Shown here: in pieces, positions 47,887-57,123 of the stretch
Position numbering within the stretch: the first letter of the stretch is position 1
Layout: every line of letters starts with the position of its first letter
Source of the DNA: Colwellia sp. E2M01
Lineage (GTDB): Bacteria; Pseudomonadota; Gammaproteobacteria; Enterobacterales; Alteromonadaceae
Direction: 5' to 3'
NCBI RefSeq assembly: GCF_018860585.1
Contig: NZ_JAHKPR010000029.1
Coordinates: 128,094-192,093 of the forward strand
Length of the DNA stretch: 64,000 bases
Position numbers and translations under genes: made by a program
Notes under the pieces: model-generated
Told to the model about the DNA's origin: nothing
What the model saw: only the letters and a program-made list of their open reading frames with translations
Databases searched by the model: none

Positions 47887-48577
47887 CAATAAACTCCTTA
47901 TTTAATCCTAAACTATAAATTATTATTTCAACTTCATTTACAGGGTATTCCTTTACTTGAAGCTGAAAATCTTGCCAAAAAAACTTCCACGAGAGTTGCT
48001 CAAGTTGCATGAGGTAATTTCGTAATTGAAAATATTCACCTGATAATTTTAACTTAATGCCATGTTTATATAAGTTTAAGCCCAGCTGTTCAGGTGGCAG
48101 CGAGTAGTTATTAACATTTACATCCGCATCAGCTGAAACAGCCGATAAATTTAAGAGCGGTTGAGCTCCTATCAATTCAAAAGAAAGTAATGATACGCCT
48201 GGCTCTAATTGTAAAAGTTTTATTAATGCTTCACGCATTTCAACAGGGCTAATAAGGTCAGTGGTTAATAGCACTAATTGCCCATCAAGCTGAGCCAGCT
48301 TACTTTCTAATTGTGCTATTTGTTTAAGTACATCAGTATCAGGATCAAGTTTCAACGCTGTTTGATATTGCTCAATAGAGTAATCAAGTGTTTGAATGCT
48401 CGATTGCATACTCTTACTTTGCTTATCTAAGTTAACAGTTTTGGCACTTTTCTCATCAATAAAAAGATATGAAATAATAAAAAATATTGCCACTACCCCA
48501 GTAAGTAATAATAAAAGCTGTTCACGGCTAGTTAATTGATGAAATTTGTCATTATAGTTTTGCCATTGTTGCTTCAT
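47879..48577 (-). CDS. mshJ: MSHA biogenesis protein MshJ
   Basis: This 232-residue PilO/GspM-like protein has a short cytoplasmic N-terminus (KFHQLTSREQLLLLL), one membrane helix (about 20-40), a coiled-coil segment (about 55-105) and a ferredoxin-like C-terminal domain (GIKLKLSGEYFQLRNYLMQLE). In type IV pilus systems the PilN and PilO homologues form an alignment complex; here mshI2 and mshJ are the corresponding pair. It overlaps mshI2 by one base. Confidence 0.87.
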   Translation of the reverse strand: MKQQWQNYNDKFHQLTSREQLLLLLTGVVAIFFIISYLFIDEKSAKTVNLDKQSKSMQSSIQTLDYSIEQYQTALKLDPDTDVLKQIAQLESKLAQLDGQLVLLTTDLISPVEMREALIKLLQLEPGVSLLSFELIGAQPLLNLSAVSADADVNVNNYSLPPEQLGLNLYKHGIKLKLSGEYFQLRNYLMQLEQLSWKFFWQDFQLQVKEYPVNEVEIIIYSLGLNKEFIGV

Positions 48578-49179
48578 TATTTCTTACCTTCTTTTTCCGC
48601 TGAACTAACAACAAACTCGGTAAGATTGTTTTCACTTTGATTCAGTTTGAAATTCAAAAACTCTTTACCTGATAATAAACTTGATTGTTTAAATCCTGCC
48701 AACCACGCAGGTACGGCTTGTGGATTTAAAGCCAACCCAGAAAAAGTCATGGCTTTTGAATTAATGCTAATTTTTTGTAATCGAATATCTTTATGGTGCA
48801 TCTTGGATAAGTTATTCATAATCATAACAAAACCACCAGCAAAGGTTTCGTTTGAATCAGTAAGTTTGTTTAATAACGCGTCTTTATGCTGCATAACCAA
48901 CTTTAAAGTACTGAGTTTTTGTTTTAATTCTGGCGTTACCTGTCTATTTGCCAAGCGCGTTTCTAGCTGACTTCCTTGACGTTGTTTTTGCTGTAGATCT
49001 TTTTTCAAAACATTATATTTTATGGTCGCTTCTTTATAATTCAGATCGGTCACAATTGTCCAAATCGCCATAAGCAATAACAACCCTAACCAACAAGCTA
49101 CCACTTTACCTAGTGTCAAAAGTGGCTTTTCTGGAAAAAGATCTGCTTGTAGTAAGTTTATATTCTTTTTAATTACCAA
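48577..49179 (-). CDS. MSHA biogenesis protein MshI2 (PilN-like)
   Basis: This PilN-type protein has 200 residues. The conserved cytoplasmic N-terminal motif INLLQADLFPEK binds the actin-like MshI (PilM) in this family, and it is followed by one membrane helix (about 25-43) and a coiled coil (about 50-100). The start is TTG at 49179 with AGGAG close upstream, overlapping the end of mshI by 11 bases. It is sometimes counted as part of mshI or named mshI2 in related genomes. Confidence 0.85.
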   Translation of the reverse strand: MVIKKNINLLQADLFPEKPLLTLGKVVACWLGLLLLMAIWTIVTDLNYKEATIKYNVLKKDLQQKQRQGSQLETRLANRQVTPELKQKLSTLKLVMQHKDALLNKLTDSNETFAGGFVMIMNNLSKMHHKDIRLQKISINSKAMTFSGLALNPQAVPAWLAGFKQSSLLSGKEFLNFKLNQSENNLTEFVVSSAEKEGKK

Positions 49180-50146
49180 AGTGCTCTCCTACCACAATAT
49201 TTTCTTCAGTATAAGCAGAAGCATGGTCAATACTTGCCCCAATAGCAGCGGCATATTCCCTATGTTGATGGTATGGCCGAGGCAATTCTAACAAGCTCAC
49301 TGGTGCCAAAGTATTTGCAGCTAGCTTTTCGATAAAGAAATCCTCGAGTTTCATCGGTAATAACACTTTAATAGCGTGTATCGGGGCTTGCTTTAATTGT
49401 CGTTCAAAATAATCAGTTGAACGCTGGATCTCTAAACTCAGATCGTCAACAACAGAGGCGGTAAGCTCCGCTTCTGTTTTAACTGCTATTTGAGCATAAC
49501 CACGTAAACGACGTTGAAAGAAAATTTGATTATCTTTCACAATAATTAACACTATTTCTTCATTAGGCTGCTGGCAGACTAATAAAGTGGCGTCATGCTG
49601 TGCAGGTAACAAATTAGCAAAAGCAAATTCTTGCGTGGTTATATTGCTAACTTTTACTTGCCCTTGCTCTGTAATTATGGCTAATTTTTTTATTTCATCT
49701 AAAGGGGCACACACAACGTTAATCTTTTCTTTGCCACCTGACAGGATCGGCGCATCATAATAATCAAGCAGCATATTATCAGCCGCGATACTGACTAAAT
49801 CTTTAATTTGCCATTTTAAAGCACTATTTATTTCAGTCTCGGATAGTGCTGGCTTATCAATTTGTACTATTTGAGATTGGGCTTCACTCAACACTAAAGT
49901 GGCATTTCCATCAAGCTCATGATTGTTATGAAACGCTTGAATATTTTTAACAAAGTGAGTGAAGTTGGCTTTTTCATGTTTAAAAATAACTTTAGCTGAG
50001 TTTTTATTCTCAGTGTCGCTATTTTGTACCTGAGCGGGAATAGAACACATAGAAATACCTTGCTGCTGAAAAGCAATACCTATGCGTTGTTTTGAATTGT
50101 TTTTTGAAAAAAATTGACTTATTTTTGTTAAAAGTGACATTAACAC
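49169..50146 (-). CDS. mshI: MSHA biogenesis protein MshI (PilM-like)
   Basis: This cytoplasmic actin-like protein has 325 residues and is related to PilM and the cytoplasmic part of GspL. It starts the alignment subcomplex with MshI2 and MshJ. Family features are the IGIAFQQQGISMC nucleotide-fold start, SALKWQIKDLVSIAADNMLLDYYD, and the late LLELPRPYHQHREYAAAIGA segment. Two starts are possible: GTG at 50146 (AAGGAG five bases upstream) or ATG at 50140 (eleven bases). It is the first gene of the msh operon here; mshH is not upstream as it is in Vibrio. Confidence 0.88.
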   Translation of the reverse strand: MLMSLLTKISQFFSKNNSKQRIGIAFQQQGISMCSIPAQVQNSDTENKNSAKVIFKHEKANFTHFVKNIQAFHNNHELDGNATLVLSEAQSQIVQIDKPALSETEINSALKWQIKDLVSIAADNMLLDYYDAPILSGGKEKINVVCAPLDEIKKLAIITEQGQVKVSNITTQEFAFANLLPAQHDATLLVCQQPNEEIVLIIVKDNQIFFQRRLRGYAQIAVKTEAELTASVVDDLSLEIQRSTDYFERQLKQAPIHAIKVLLPMKLEDFFIEKLAANTLAPVSLLELPRPYHQHREYAAAIGASIDHASAYTEENIVVGEHFGN

Positions 50147-50527
50147 TCAAACTCCTTCAAAGTGCGAGTTTCGAAACATTTGAGAAAACCACGTGCAAGC
50201 CGTATTTTATAATTAATGGTAATTACCTTCTAAATGAATGCAACGATATGTATATTGGTAATACCCCATCGTACTCTATTTAACTTCAATATACCCTTTG
50301 TTATGCTCGCAGAGCAAGGAATACTAATAACTATTAGTTAAGTTTATTAGTCGTTTAAGTGCAAATTTTTATTATTTGAATGACAAAAATATAAGCATAT
50401 TTAACAATATCGCTAAGGTTTTATTAAAACCCTAAGTATTTTACTTATCCTTCGTTTAATAAGGTTAGTATCAATATGGTATATAATCTTTTTAGTTTCT
50501 TTAGTAACCTATTTTAGTTTTCAATTT
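50147..50527. promoter_or_regulatory. Divergent mshI / PLP-enzyme intergenic region
   Basis: This is 381 AT-rich bases with no supported gene. It should hold the msh operon promoter (minus) and that of the PLP-enzyme gene (plus). Three small palindromes are seen: GGTAATTACC (50218-50227), TGCTC-GCA-GAGCA (50304-50316) and ACTAATA-AC-TATTAGT (50323-50338). No confident -10/-35 pair was found by eye. Confidence 0.45.
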
Positions 50528-51514
50528 ATGCCTAAACCTTTATCAAAATTAGAAAAATTAACACATCCGCTATTTGATAAATATAGAGTTAATGTTTCAA
50601 TAAAGCGAGACGATCAGTTACATCAGGTAATTTCGGGTAATAAATGGCGAAAATTGAAATATAATTTAAGGCAAGCAACACAAGATAGCTTTCAAGGCGC
50701 GTTAACTTTTGGCGGAAGTTACTCTAACCATATTCATGCTTTTGCCTATGCCTGTAAGCAAAAAAACATTCCCTGTATTGGCATCATTCGCGGCGAGTCA
50801 CATTATGCTGATAACTTTACATTAAGTTGGGCGCGTCATTGGGGCATGCAGTGCCATTTTGTCGATCGTAAAACTTACCGTAGACGGTTTGATAGTGACT
50901 ATCTTGAAGAGTTACAGCAGTTATACCCGAACTATTTTATTATTCCTGAAGGTGGTAGTAATTCATTAGCTGTAGCAGGTGTAGCAGAAGTACTCACCGA
51001 ACTTAATCAACAGACTGAATTTGATACTTTACTTACTCCCGTAGGTAGTGGCGGAACGTTAGCTGGCTTAATAGCTGGTGATAATATCCCTAAAAATAAT
51101 CAACATAAAATAGTAGGTATAGCAGTATTAAAGCAAGGGGAATATTTACTTAATGAAATAAAAGCGTTAATTCAATCTCACACTTTTGACCAAACACATA
51201 CTTCGATTCATAAACAGCATAATAACTGGCAATTATTAACAGAGTTTCATCGTGGCGGTTACGGTAAGTTTAGCGATAACGATGCTCAACGGATTATCGC
51301 TTTTAATCAAGAAACAGGGATAACGTTTGAACCCGTTTATTCGGGAAAGATGATTTTGGCCTTGCTCGACTTATTAGAGCAAGGCTACTTTAAACCGGGT
51401 GAACGTATTGTATTATTGCACACTGGAGGGTTACAAGGTCTTGGTGGTTTGCTTGAGCAAGGTAGGTTAAACCCTGAAGATTGGCCAACGCCTATTTCGA
51501 TTATTACACCTTAA
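50528..51514 (+). CDS. PLP-dependent D-cysteine desulfhydrase / ACC deaminase family enzyme
   Basis: This fold-type II PLP enzyme has 328 residues, the length of E. coli DcyD. The PLP lysine is Lys39 in SGNKWRKLKY. Other family features are GGSYSNHIHAFAYA, the phosphate-binding VGSGGTLAGLIAG loop, and the late FEPVYSGKM and LLHTGGLQGL motifs. The family includes D-cysteine desulfhydrase and 1-aminocyclopropane-1-carboxylate deaminase, and sequence alone does not settle which one this is. No ribosome site is clear before the ATG. It stands alone between the msh and gsp operons and has no obvious functional link to either. Confidence 0.88.
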   Translation: MPKPLSKLEKLTHPLFDKYRVNVSIKRDDQLHQVISGNKWRKLKYNLRQATQDSFQGALTFGGSYSNHIHAFAYACKQKNIPCIGIIRGESHYADNFTLSWARHWGMQCHFVDRKTYRRRFDSDYLEELQQLYPNYFIIPEGGSNSLAVAGVAEVLTELNQQTEFDTLLTPVGSGGTLAGLIAGDNIPKNNQHKIVGIAVLKQGEYLLNEIKALIQSHTFDQTHTSIHKQHNNWQLLTEFHRGGYGKFSDNDAQRIIAFNQETGITFEPVYSGKMILALLDLLEQGYFKPGERIVLLHTGGLQGLGGLLEQGRLNPEDWPTPISIITP

Positions 51515-51524
51515 CGTTAAATTA

Positions 51525-51548
51525 ATACCAATTTGATTAAATTGGTAT
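51525..51548. terminator. Perfect hairpin after the PLP-enzyme gene
   Basis: 10-bp perfect arms (ATACCAATTT at 51525-51534, AAATTGGTAT at 51539-51548) have a GATT loop and lie 11 bases after the stop codon. The stem is A/T-rich with no T tract. It could terminate weakly. As I recall, similar ATACCAATT palindromes occur many times in Colwellia and Shewanella genomes, which would make it a REP-like element; this has not been checked. Confidence 0.55.
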
Positions 51549-51593
51549 AACATAGTTTTAGCTTCTGCGTATTGGGTAAATATAAATAAAGCA

Positions 51594-51607
51594 GCGGTTT
51601 AAGCCGC
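51594..51607 (-). terminator. Possible gspN terminator
   Basis: A short GC stem (GCGG at 51594-51597, CCGC at 51604-51607, 6-base loop) lies 10 bases after the gspN stop. On the minus strand it is followed by TGCTTTATTTAT. It is a weak but well-placed terminator for the gsp operon. Confidence 0.4.
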
Positions 51608-51617
51608 CCTAAGTTAA

Positions 51618-52373
51618 TTAAAATCTAAGGCGATACTGCCCTTGAGCGTCTGGGCGCCCTAAAAATGTTAACGCTTGTTTTAAGTTAGCAGGAAACTTAG
51701 GTCCTGGTTTAACAAAACCTTGTCCTGTCGCTTTTTGCGTTGCTAAATTTAATCGAGTATCTAAAGTTACCCCTAAATCATTATCTGGTAAAATTTTAGC
51801 AAGTAGATCGCCATCTTCGCAGCTAATATCTGCTTTAAGTGAGCCTACTTTAATATCGTAGTTTAAGGCATTAACACTTGCACGAATCCAGCTTACCTGT
51901 CCTTGTGCATATTCACACGTTAACTTGTTTGATGTATTTAAAGTCAATTCGGTTAATGCTATTTCAACATTACCTTGAGCGCTAGCAGGGATCGGTAACG
52001 GTAAATTTTGAGCAATATCATTGGCATTAAGAAATAACTCCACATCATTAAGCGACAATTCACTTGATGATACTGTTAATGTTAGCTTTCCTTCCGGTCC
52101 ATTTAACATAGCATCACCAAAAGAGACATCTATCGATGGAGCGAAAAACAACAACGACCAAAAACTAAGCTCGGTGTTAATCTTCTCTATTTCATTATTA
52201 TTGACAAATACTTTATTAATTTCACCTTGCCAGATGGTGCCTGAAGCAATACCTACACTTACATTTTTAGGAAGATTTATATTATTCAACAAAACAGCTA
52301 ACGGTATTGTTGCCACTAAAAACACGAAATAACTGCCAAAAAATATTGCCGTAAAAGCAAACCACTTCTTCAT
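51618..52373 (-). CDS. gspN: Type II secretion protein N
   Basis: GspN is an accessory inner-membrane protein of some type II systems. The 251-residue product has one N-terminal membrane helix (about 7-27) and a beta-rich periplasmic part (SELSLNDVELFLNANDIAQ, ANLKQALTFLGRPDAQGQYRLRF at the end, the latter being the typical GspN C-terminus). It is the last gene of the gsp operon, 111 bases after gspM. Its function is not settled in the family. Confidence 0.9.
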   Translation of the reverse strand: MKKWFAFTAIFFGSYFVFLVATIPLAVLLNNINLPKNVSVGIASGTIWQGEINKVFVNNNEIEKINTELSFWSLLFFAPSIDVSFGDAMLNGPEGKLTLTVSSSELSLNDVELFLNANDIAQNLPLPIPASAQGNVEIALTELTLNTSNKLTCEYAQGQVSWIRASVNALNYDIKVGSLKADISCEDGDLLAKILPDNDLGVTLDTRLNLATQKATGQGFVKPGPKFPANLKQALTFLGRPDAQGQYRLRF

Positions 52374-52484
52374 TTAATCTCTCTATATTTTTATCTGTTA
52401 CTAAGTAACTTATACGCTTCAAAAACTACTATTAAAGCGACAATTAAACCCTATACGGTTTATTAATAATCAGCTAGTTTTATA

Positions 52485-52952
52485 CTATTTAGCAAGGTGT
52501 AAACGCCTTACCTTAACTTCGCCAGCATTATCACCTTGCGTTAAATCAATCGCGTGAACTTGCAAACCTTCGTTGTTAGCTAAGTGTTCAAGCCAAAACA
52601 ATAATTGCGTAAAAGGCGTATTGTCGATCCATACTTGTAAATCATCCCCTTGCGGCTGCATACGGGTAATTGTTAATTTATAAGCTTTTGCACTTTTACT
52701 TGCCACACTTGATAAGCTGCCGCTGAGCTGCGCTTTATTACTGTGACGCTTTGCTTCTTGATATAAAGCGGTATTTTCTTCTACCCAAGTAAGCATTTCT
52801 TGGTTGCGATCTAATTTTTCCTGCGCTTCTACTAAGCTATTATTTAACGGCTGCCAAATAGCGTTATATAAAATAAAAACAATACAGGCGAACGCCATAA
52901 CAGCAACCATACGTTGCTCACGAGTATTTAAATGTTGCCACCATGCTTTCAT
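52485..52952 (-). CDS. gspM: Type II secretion protein M
   Basis: GspM is a bitopic inner-membrane protein that pairs with GspL in the assembly platform. The 155-residue product starts WWQHLNTREQRMVAVMAFA, as GspM proteins do, with one membrane helix (about 16-33), a short coiled coil and a ferredoxin-like periplasmic domain (PFTQLLFWLEHLANNEGLQVHAIDLT). It overlaps gspL by one base. Confidence 0.94.
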   Translation of the reverse strand: MKAWWQHLNTREQRMVAVMAFACIVFILYNAIWQPLNNSLVEAQEKLDRNQEMLTWVEENTALYQEAKRHSNKAQLSGSLSSVASKSAKAYKLTITRMQPQGDDLQVWIDNTPFTQLLFWLEHLANNEGLQVHAIDLTQGDNAGEVKVRRLHLAK

Positions 52953-54355
52953 TATGATGTTTCCTTATTCTGCTCATTACTCGACTTCTCACTTCCCTGA
53001 TTAGTCAAAGAAGTAATGAGTTGAGCGTCTAAATGAGTGTTTTGATCGTTAATGGCAGCTGTTTTTTTACCGTTATTAGTAATACTAAATGAGCCTGACA
53101 CTAAGTCACCTTGATTACTTTGCGAACCTTTTTTAACCTCCAGACCGGTTGCCGACAAGGCAACACTAAATTTTTCAAAGGTTTGGTAGTCTTTCGCTGT
53201 TGCTTGCAGACGAAGCTCTTGGCGCTTACCATCAAACTTTAACGATTCTGGTTTTAATCCAGGTACTTTTGCAAAAGCAGGCTGTATTTTAGCCAACATC
53301 GCTAAAAAGCCCTCTTTATCACCAACGCCGCCCATTAAAGCTAATTCACGATTTAATTGGGATTTTATTGTTGAAATGCGTACACGCTTTGTTTTAGGAA
53401 AAGTGGCTTTATATTGTGCAATAATACTTTCTTGCACACTTTCCTGTGCCGTATTTAATTGCCATAATCGTGCGCTTTTATGACCTAGGTTTAATAATAA
53501 AGCGAAAACAGCAACGCCTGCGACCCATAACCATTGACTTCTAGCATGACTTCTAACTTCTTTGCGTTTATATTTGCCTTGCAATAAGTTAAAACGATTT
53601 AGGTTTTTGCCATAGTTTTTCGCCATTAACATTAGCGGTAACTCTTCAGGCATTTGCACCATATCGAATTTATCACTGTAAACTAAGTGTGAATAAGACT
53701 CGATATGAATACTTACTTGTTGTGTTACGTTTTCATCACCTTCATCCGTTTCGTCAATATTTTCTATTTGCTTTGAAAACCCTTCGCATTGTAATTTCCA
53801 CGTACTAGCATCTAAGGTAAAACCTTGCCATAAATGTTGACGAACAATAACTTGTTCTTGCTCTGCAGAGCCTAAGGTAATCGCACTCCAACCATTTTCG
53901 GTATAAGGTATTGCTAAAACATCTGGTAACATAAACGACGTTTCAATATCGGCATCTTCTAACCACGATAGCCATCTTTCGATTTGTCGATGTGAAACAA
54001 TTGCCGCGAAGCAATTATTATCTTGAATATCACGTGGTAAATCTGCATAAGCGAAAAACAATCGGTCTACATCTTCTGCTACACTATCTTCTAACATATA
54101 TGGTGCAGCTAAACGTACAGCGCGATTTGACTTTGCAGGTATTTTTAAAGACTTTAACAATACATCACAGCCAGGCACCAATACTTTTACTTGGCGCTGC
54201 TCTGCTTTGCTCGTAAGCTCGGTGAGTTGTGCCGCACCTTGTAGGTCGCCACATGCAATTATTTCTTGCTCATCGCCACTAGTCTCATCAATAATCAACC
54301 AATGAATGGTATCGTTAGCTTGACTTCCTAGACGGATAAATAAAGTTTCTGTCAC
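52952..54355 (-). CDS. gspL: Type II secretion protein L
   Basis: GspL links the cytoplasmic ATPase GspE to the membrane platform. The 467-residue product has an actin-like cytoplasmic domain (about 1-260, ending NRFNLLQGKYKRK), one membrane helix (about 275-292) and a periplasmic ferredoxin-like domain. The start is GTG at 54355, overlapping the gspK stop by one base. The Asn/Gln/Ser-rich tail after about residue 430 is longer than usual and probably disordered. Confidence 0.95.
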   Translation of the reverse strand: MTETLFIRLGSQANDTIHWLIIDETSGDEQEIIACGDLQGAAQLTELTSKAEQRQVKVLVPGCDVLLKSLKIPAKSNRAVRLAAPYMLEDSVAEDVDRLFFAYADLPRDIQDNNCFAAIVSHRQIERWLSWLEDADIETSFMLPDVLAIPYTENGWSAITLGSAEQEQVIVRQHLWQGFTLDASTWKLQCEGFSKQIENIDETDEGDENVTQQVSIHIESYSHLVYSDKFDMVQMPEELPLMLMAKNYGKNLNRFNLLQGKYKRKEVRSHARSQWLWVAGVAVFALLLNLGHKSARLWQLNTAQESVQESIIAQYKATFPKTKRVRISTIKSQLNRELALMGGVGDKEGFLAMLAKIQPAFAKVPGLKPESLKFDGKRQELRLQATAKDYQTFEKFSVALSATGLEVKKGSQSNQGDLVSGSFSITNNGKKTAAINDQNTHLDAQLITSLTNQGSEKSSNEQNKETS

Positions 54356-55401
54356 TAGTTACGTCCTATAGTACGACTAATTATTTGAATTTCTTGGTTC
54401 TTTGTTACTTGCATAATAGAGTTCATGTCAAAGTAACTATTATTAAAACGTGCATTAGCTTTTAATTTAAAGTAGTCACTATCAACCACAAATACCTCTT
54501 TTTGCCAATCTTCTACTTTACCATCACTTAATTCAGGTAAGCTAAAGAAATCATTTAAGTCTTCATAACCCGAGCTTTCTCGTGCATTTAATACTGATTG
54601 TGCATCTTCTATACTTATATCAAATATCGCTTGTATTAATTCGGGTTGCTCGGCGCTTAACGTATTAATATTTATTAAATTTTGGCTGTTATTCGGTAGT
54701 ACACAAACATAAGGTTCTAACACTAAGATAATCTCTGGCGTAAAGTGTTCAACTAACCTTAACTCATTAAGGCTGCCTAAATAATTATTGGCAGCCAGAT
54801 AAGGGTACTCGCGTGAAGCGTAATCATTATCTTCTGCTCCGCCGCTACCTGTTATCCTGTCATTATCATCAAGCCAATCTGTTAATGCTTGTACCATAGC
54901 TTCGGCTTCAAAGTTACTAACATCTTCAATATTCAAATTAAGAATAAGTGCCTCTAAAATTGTTGCGGCAGGTAAATCTGTATTTTGACCGACTGTATTA
55001 GTTGAGTCATTTTGATTTTTTGTTTTAGCACTTGGATGTAACGCATTAAGATTTAAACAAGCTTGTAAGTCACTTAACTCCCCACCAATATCACCAAAGT
55101 CAACGGGGTAACTATTTGCACCTATTGCCCAGTTTTGTTCTAAATGAGTTATTGATGGCTCATCTTTAAACGCATCAATCAACACACGTTTGGCAAAAGC
55201 TTCAGCCCCCAGAGCATACCAATAAGCTTGCTGGTTAAAGCTTATATTTGTGCCTCGTTGCATCTGCATTTGTAATCTTGCTGTCATTTGCGCGGCAATG
55301 ATTGAGGCTAATGCAACAATTAACATCACAGTAATTAATGCAACACCTTGTTGTTTCATACAACAACTAATGCTTTTATTTGAAAACAATCTAACCATCA
55401 T
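54355..55401 (-). CDS. gspK: Type II secretion minor pseudopilin K
   Basis: GspK caps the pseudopilus with GspI and GspJ. The product has up to 348 residues, a leader ending MKQQG and a helix VALITVMLIVALASIIAAQ, with no Glu5, as is normal for GspK. It has the large alpha domain (LQACLNLNALHP, ALTDWLDDNDRITGSGGAED with acidic residues that bind calcium in the family, YLAANNYLGSLNELRLV). The first ATG overlaps the gspJ stop; a later one at codon 15 would give a short leader. Confidence 0.95.
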   Translation of the reverse strand: MMVRLFSNKSISCCMKQQGVALITVMLIVALASIIAAQMTARLQMQMQRGTNISFNQQAYWYALGAEAFAKRVLIDAFKDEPSITHLEQNWAIGANSYPVDFGDIGGELSDLQACLNLNALHPSAKTKNQNDSTNTVGQNTDLPAATILEALILNLNIEDVSNFEAEAMVQALTDWLDDNDRITGSGGAEDNDYASREYPYLAANNYLGSLNELRLVEHFTPEIILVLEPYVCVLPNNSQNLININTLSAEQPELIQAIFDISIEDAQSVLNARESSGYEDLNDFFSLPELSDGKVEDWQKEVFVVDSDYFKLKANARFNNSYFDMNSIMQVTKNQEIQIISRTIGRN

Positions 55402-56066
55402 TAATTATTCTGCGTGCTAGTTGTTGTAGCAGGATCATCTGCAACTAAAAACTGACGGCGAATTACCCCATAACTTTCAGTATCTAATTCAATAGCAATA
55501 GCCTGTGGTAGGGTTGCACCATCCCATTTTTTTTCCCATCTTTGGCCATCGTGGTATTCAAAAACAACACTAATAACATCACTAATTAATGGTCTTATTC
55601 TAGGCTCTTGTCCGACAACAGCATCAACAAAGTTGTAATGTAATCGTTCAAGTGTACCGTCTACTAATCGATAAGCCACACTTTGCATATCTCCGCGAGG
55701 TAAAAGTAACCCCGGATTTGTCCAACCATTGCGTACAAAAGCAATAGATTGTTCATCTTTTATAAAACTATCGTCGGAAGTGTGTATAAACGTATCCGTT
55801 GCCGCTTCACCATTAAGACGCATTGTTCGTTTAGCGATTTGAGTAAAATCACGTTCAATTAATAAAAAGGCGCGTTGTAATTCATTTTGTTTTTCGCTAC
55901 GTATTTTAGAGTTTTCATCTCCACGCAGTACAGTATCAAAAATGGTAAAGCTTGCTAAACTAACGACTGAAAAAATAGCGATAGCAATTAATACCTCAAG
56001 CAGTGTAAAACCTTGTTGAGCAAACTGTTTCATTGAGCTAATTTTACGACAAGTGGCATAACTCAT
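55401..56066 (-). CDS. gspJ: Type II secretion minor pseudopilin J
   Basis: This 221-residue minor pseudopilin has a leader ending FAQQG, mature N-terminus FTLLEVLIAIAIFSVVSLAS with Glu5, and the family segments RAFLLIERDFTQIAKR and VISVVFEYHDGQRW. The start at 56066 overlaps the gspI stop (ATGA) and gives a 19-residue leader; the ATG at codon 12 gives 8 residues but has no ribosome site. It forms the tip complex with GspI, GspK and GspH. Confidence 0.94.
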   Translation of the reverse strand: MSYATCRKISSMKQFAQQGFTLLEVLIAIAIFSVVSLASFTIFDTVLRGDENSKIRSEKQNELQRAFLLIERDFTQIAKRTMRLNGEAATDTFIHTSDDSFIKDEQSIAFVRNGWTNPGLLLPRGDMQSVAYRLVDGTLERLHYNFVDAVVGQEPRIRPLISDVISVVFEYHDGQRWEKKWDGATLPQAIAIELDTESYGVIRRQFLVADDPATTTSTQNN

Positions 56067-56482
56067 GGCTTAGCCTTCGACAAATAAGTCATTAAACTAG
56101 CAGTAATTAATTCATCTTCTTTATTTTTCCGTACTTCTATCACGACTGATTGTAAATCGCTACTCGCTGTTTTAATAACTTTTTGTTGCCAGTACCATGT
56201 TCTGCCTGCTAATTCGACCTCACCTTTTTTATTGTTTTTAGGTGGCCAAGAGCTATTCAAGCTAGCTTCAACAAGTTGATTAGAAGCAACCCAATTAGCA
56301 AACATTTTATCTTCTAGCAAACTAATATGGCGGTAGTTATTATCGGCAACACCAAGTAATGCAACGCCAGCAACAGCAAAAACAGCCATTGCTAACATGA
56401 CTTCAATTAAGGTAAAGCCTTGTTTTTTAATTGGAGAATTGGTTGATTTGTTGTTGTGCAGTAGCGTATTACATTTAATCAT
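56063..56482 (-). CDS. gspI: Type II secretion minor pseudopilin I
   Basis: This minor pseudopilin has about 139 residues, a leader ending KKQG and mature N-terminus FTLIEVMLAMAVFAVAGVAL with Glu5. The body has FANWVASNQLVEASL and a conserved GRTWYWQQKV strand. The ATG at 56482 is chosen because it overlaps the gspH stop as ATGATTAA; the open frame extends to a TTG at 56500. It is probably the first subunit of the pseudopilus tip. Confidence 0.93.
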   Translation of the reverse strand: MIKCNTLLHNNKSTNSPIKKQGFTLIEVMLAMAVFAVAGVALLGVADNNYRHISLLEDKMFANWVASNQLVEASLNSSWPPKNNKKGEVELAGRTWYWQQKVIKTASSDLQSVVIEVRKNKEDELITASLMTYLSKAKP

Positions 56483-57098
56483 TGAGGACAGGCCCTTCAA
56501 TAGTTAAGGGCGTGCTATAAATCCCCGTAACTCGGTATGCTATGTCTTCAGCATCTTGATCATAAGCTAGTTCTTCTGTGATGCGAAAAGTCACGCTAAA
56601 AGGAGTAAGTTCTCCACCAGAAAGTATATAAACTTGTGGTATTATTTTTTCTTCTTGTTCTTCTTTAGATAATAAAGTGAAGTCTTCTTCATCTTTTTCT
56701 TTAAAGGTATCACTATTAAAAAGTAATGGCTCTTCAATGGGTAGGTCGTCTAACTCTATGCTTATTTCAACTTCTTCTGGCAAGGTTACATTAGCATCCC
56801 AGTCTTGATCGGGTATTTCAGTCCAACTAGTGCCGTCATAACCTAAAAATTCATAACTTGTTTTTTTAACAACTAAACCTAACTCAATATTATTGAGCAT
56901 GCCGTACTCAGCAACTACTTCAAAAATAGCCGCAAAGCGAGCACTTTCATGCTTCAACGTATCTGCAGGCTTATTGCCTGCAAAATTAAATTGCACCAAA
57001 CTTGCCATCAAACCAATAAGCACCACCACGACCATTACCTCAATTAAGGTAAAGCCTTGATTTTTTCTCACTATTGAGTTGATAGACTTAACGTTCAT
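56475..57098 (-). CDS. gspH: Type II secretion minor pseudopilin H
   Basis: This minor pseudopilin has 207 residues, a leader ending RKNQG and mature N-terminus FTLIEVMVVVVLIGLMASLV with Glu5. Family features are the ESARFAAIFEVVAEYGMLNNIELGL helix-strand and the late LSGGELTPFSVTF motif. An acidic Glu/Lys-rich insertion near residues 145-165 is unusual in length. It follows gspG after 126 bases that contain repeat copy 2. Confidence 0.94.
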   Translation of the reverse strand: MNVKSINSIVRKNQGFTLIEVMVVVVLIGLMASLVQFNFAGNKPADTLKHESARFAAIFEVVAEYGMLNNIELGLVVKKTSYEFLGYDGTSWTEIPDQDWDANVTLPEEVEISIELDDLPIEEPLLFNSDTFKEKDEEDFTLLSKEEQEEKIIPQVYILSGGELTPFSVTFRITEELAYDQDAEDIAYRVTGIYSTPLTIEGPVLND

Positions 57099-57123
57099 AT
57101 TAATTTGTAATGGGTAACTTTAA

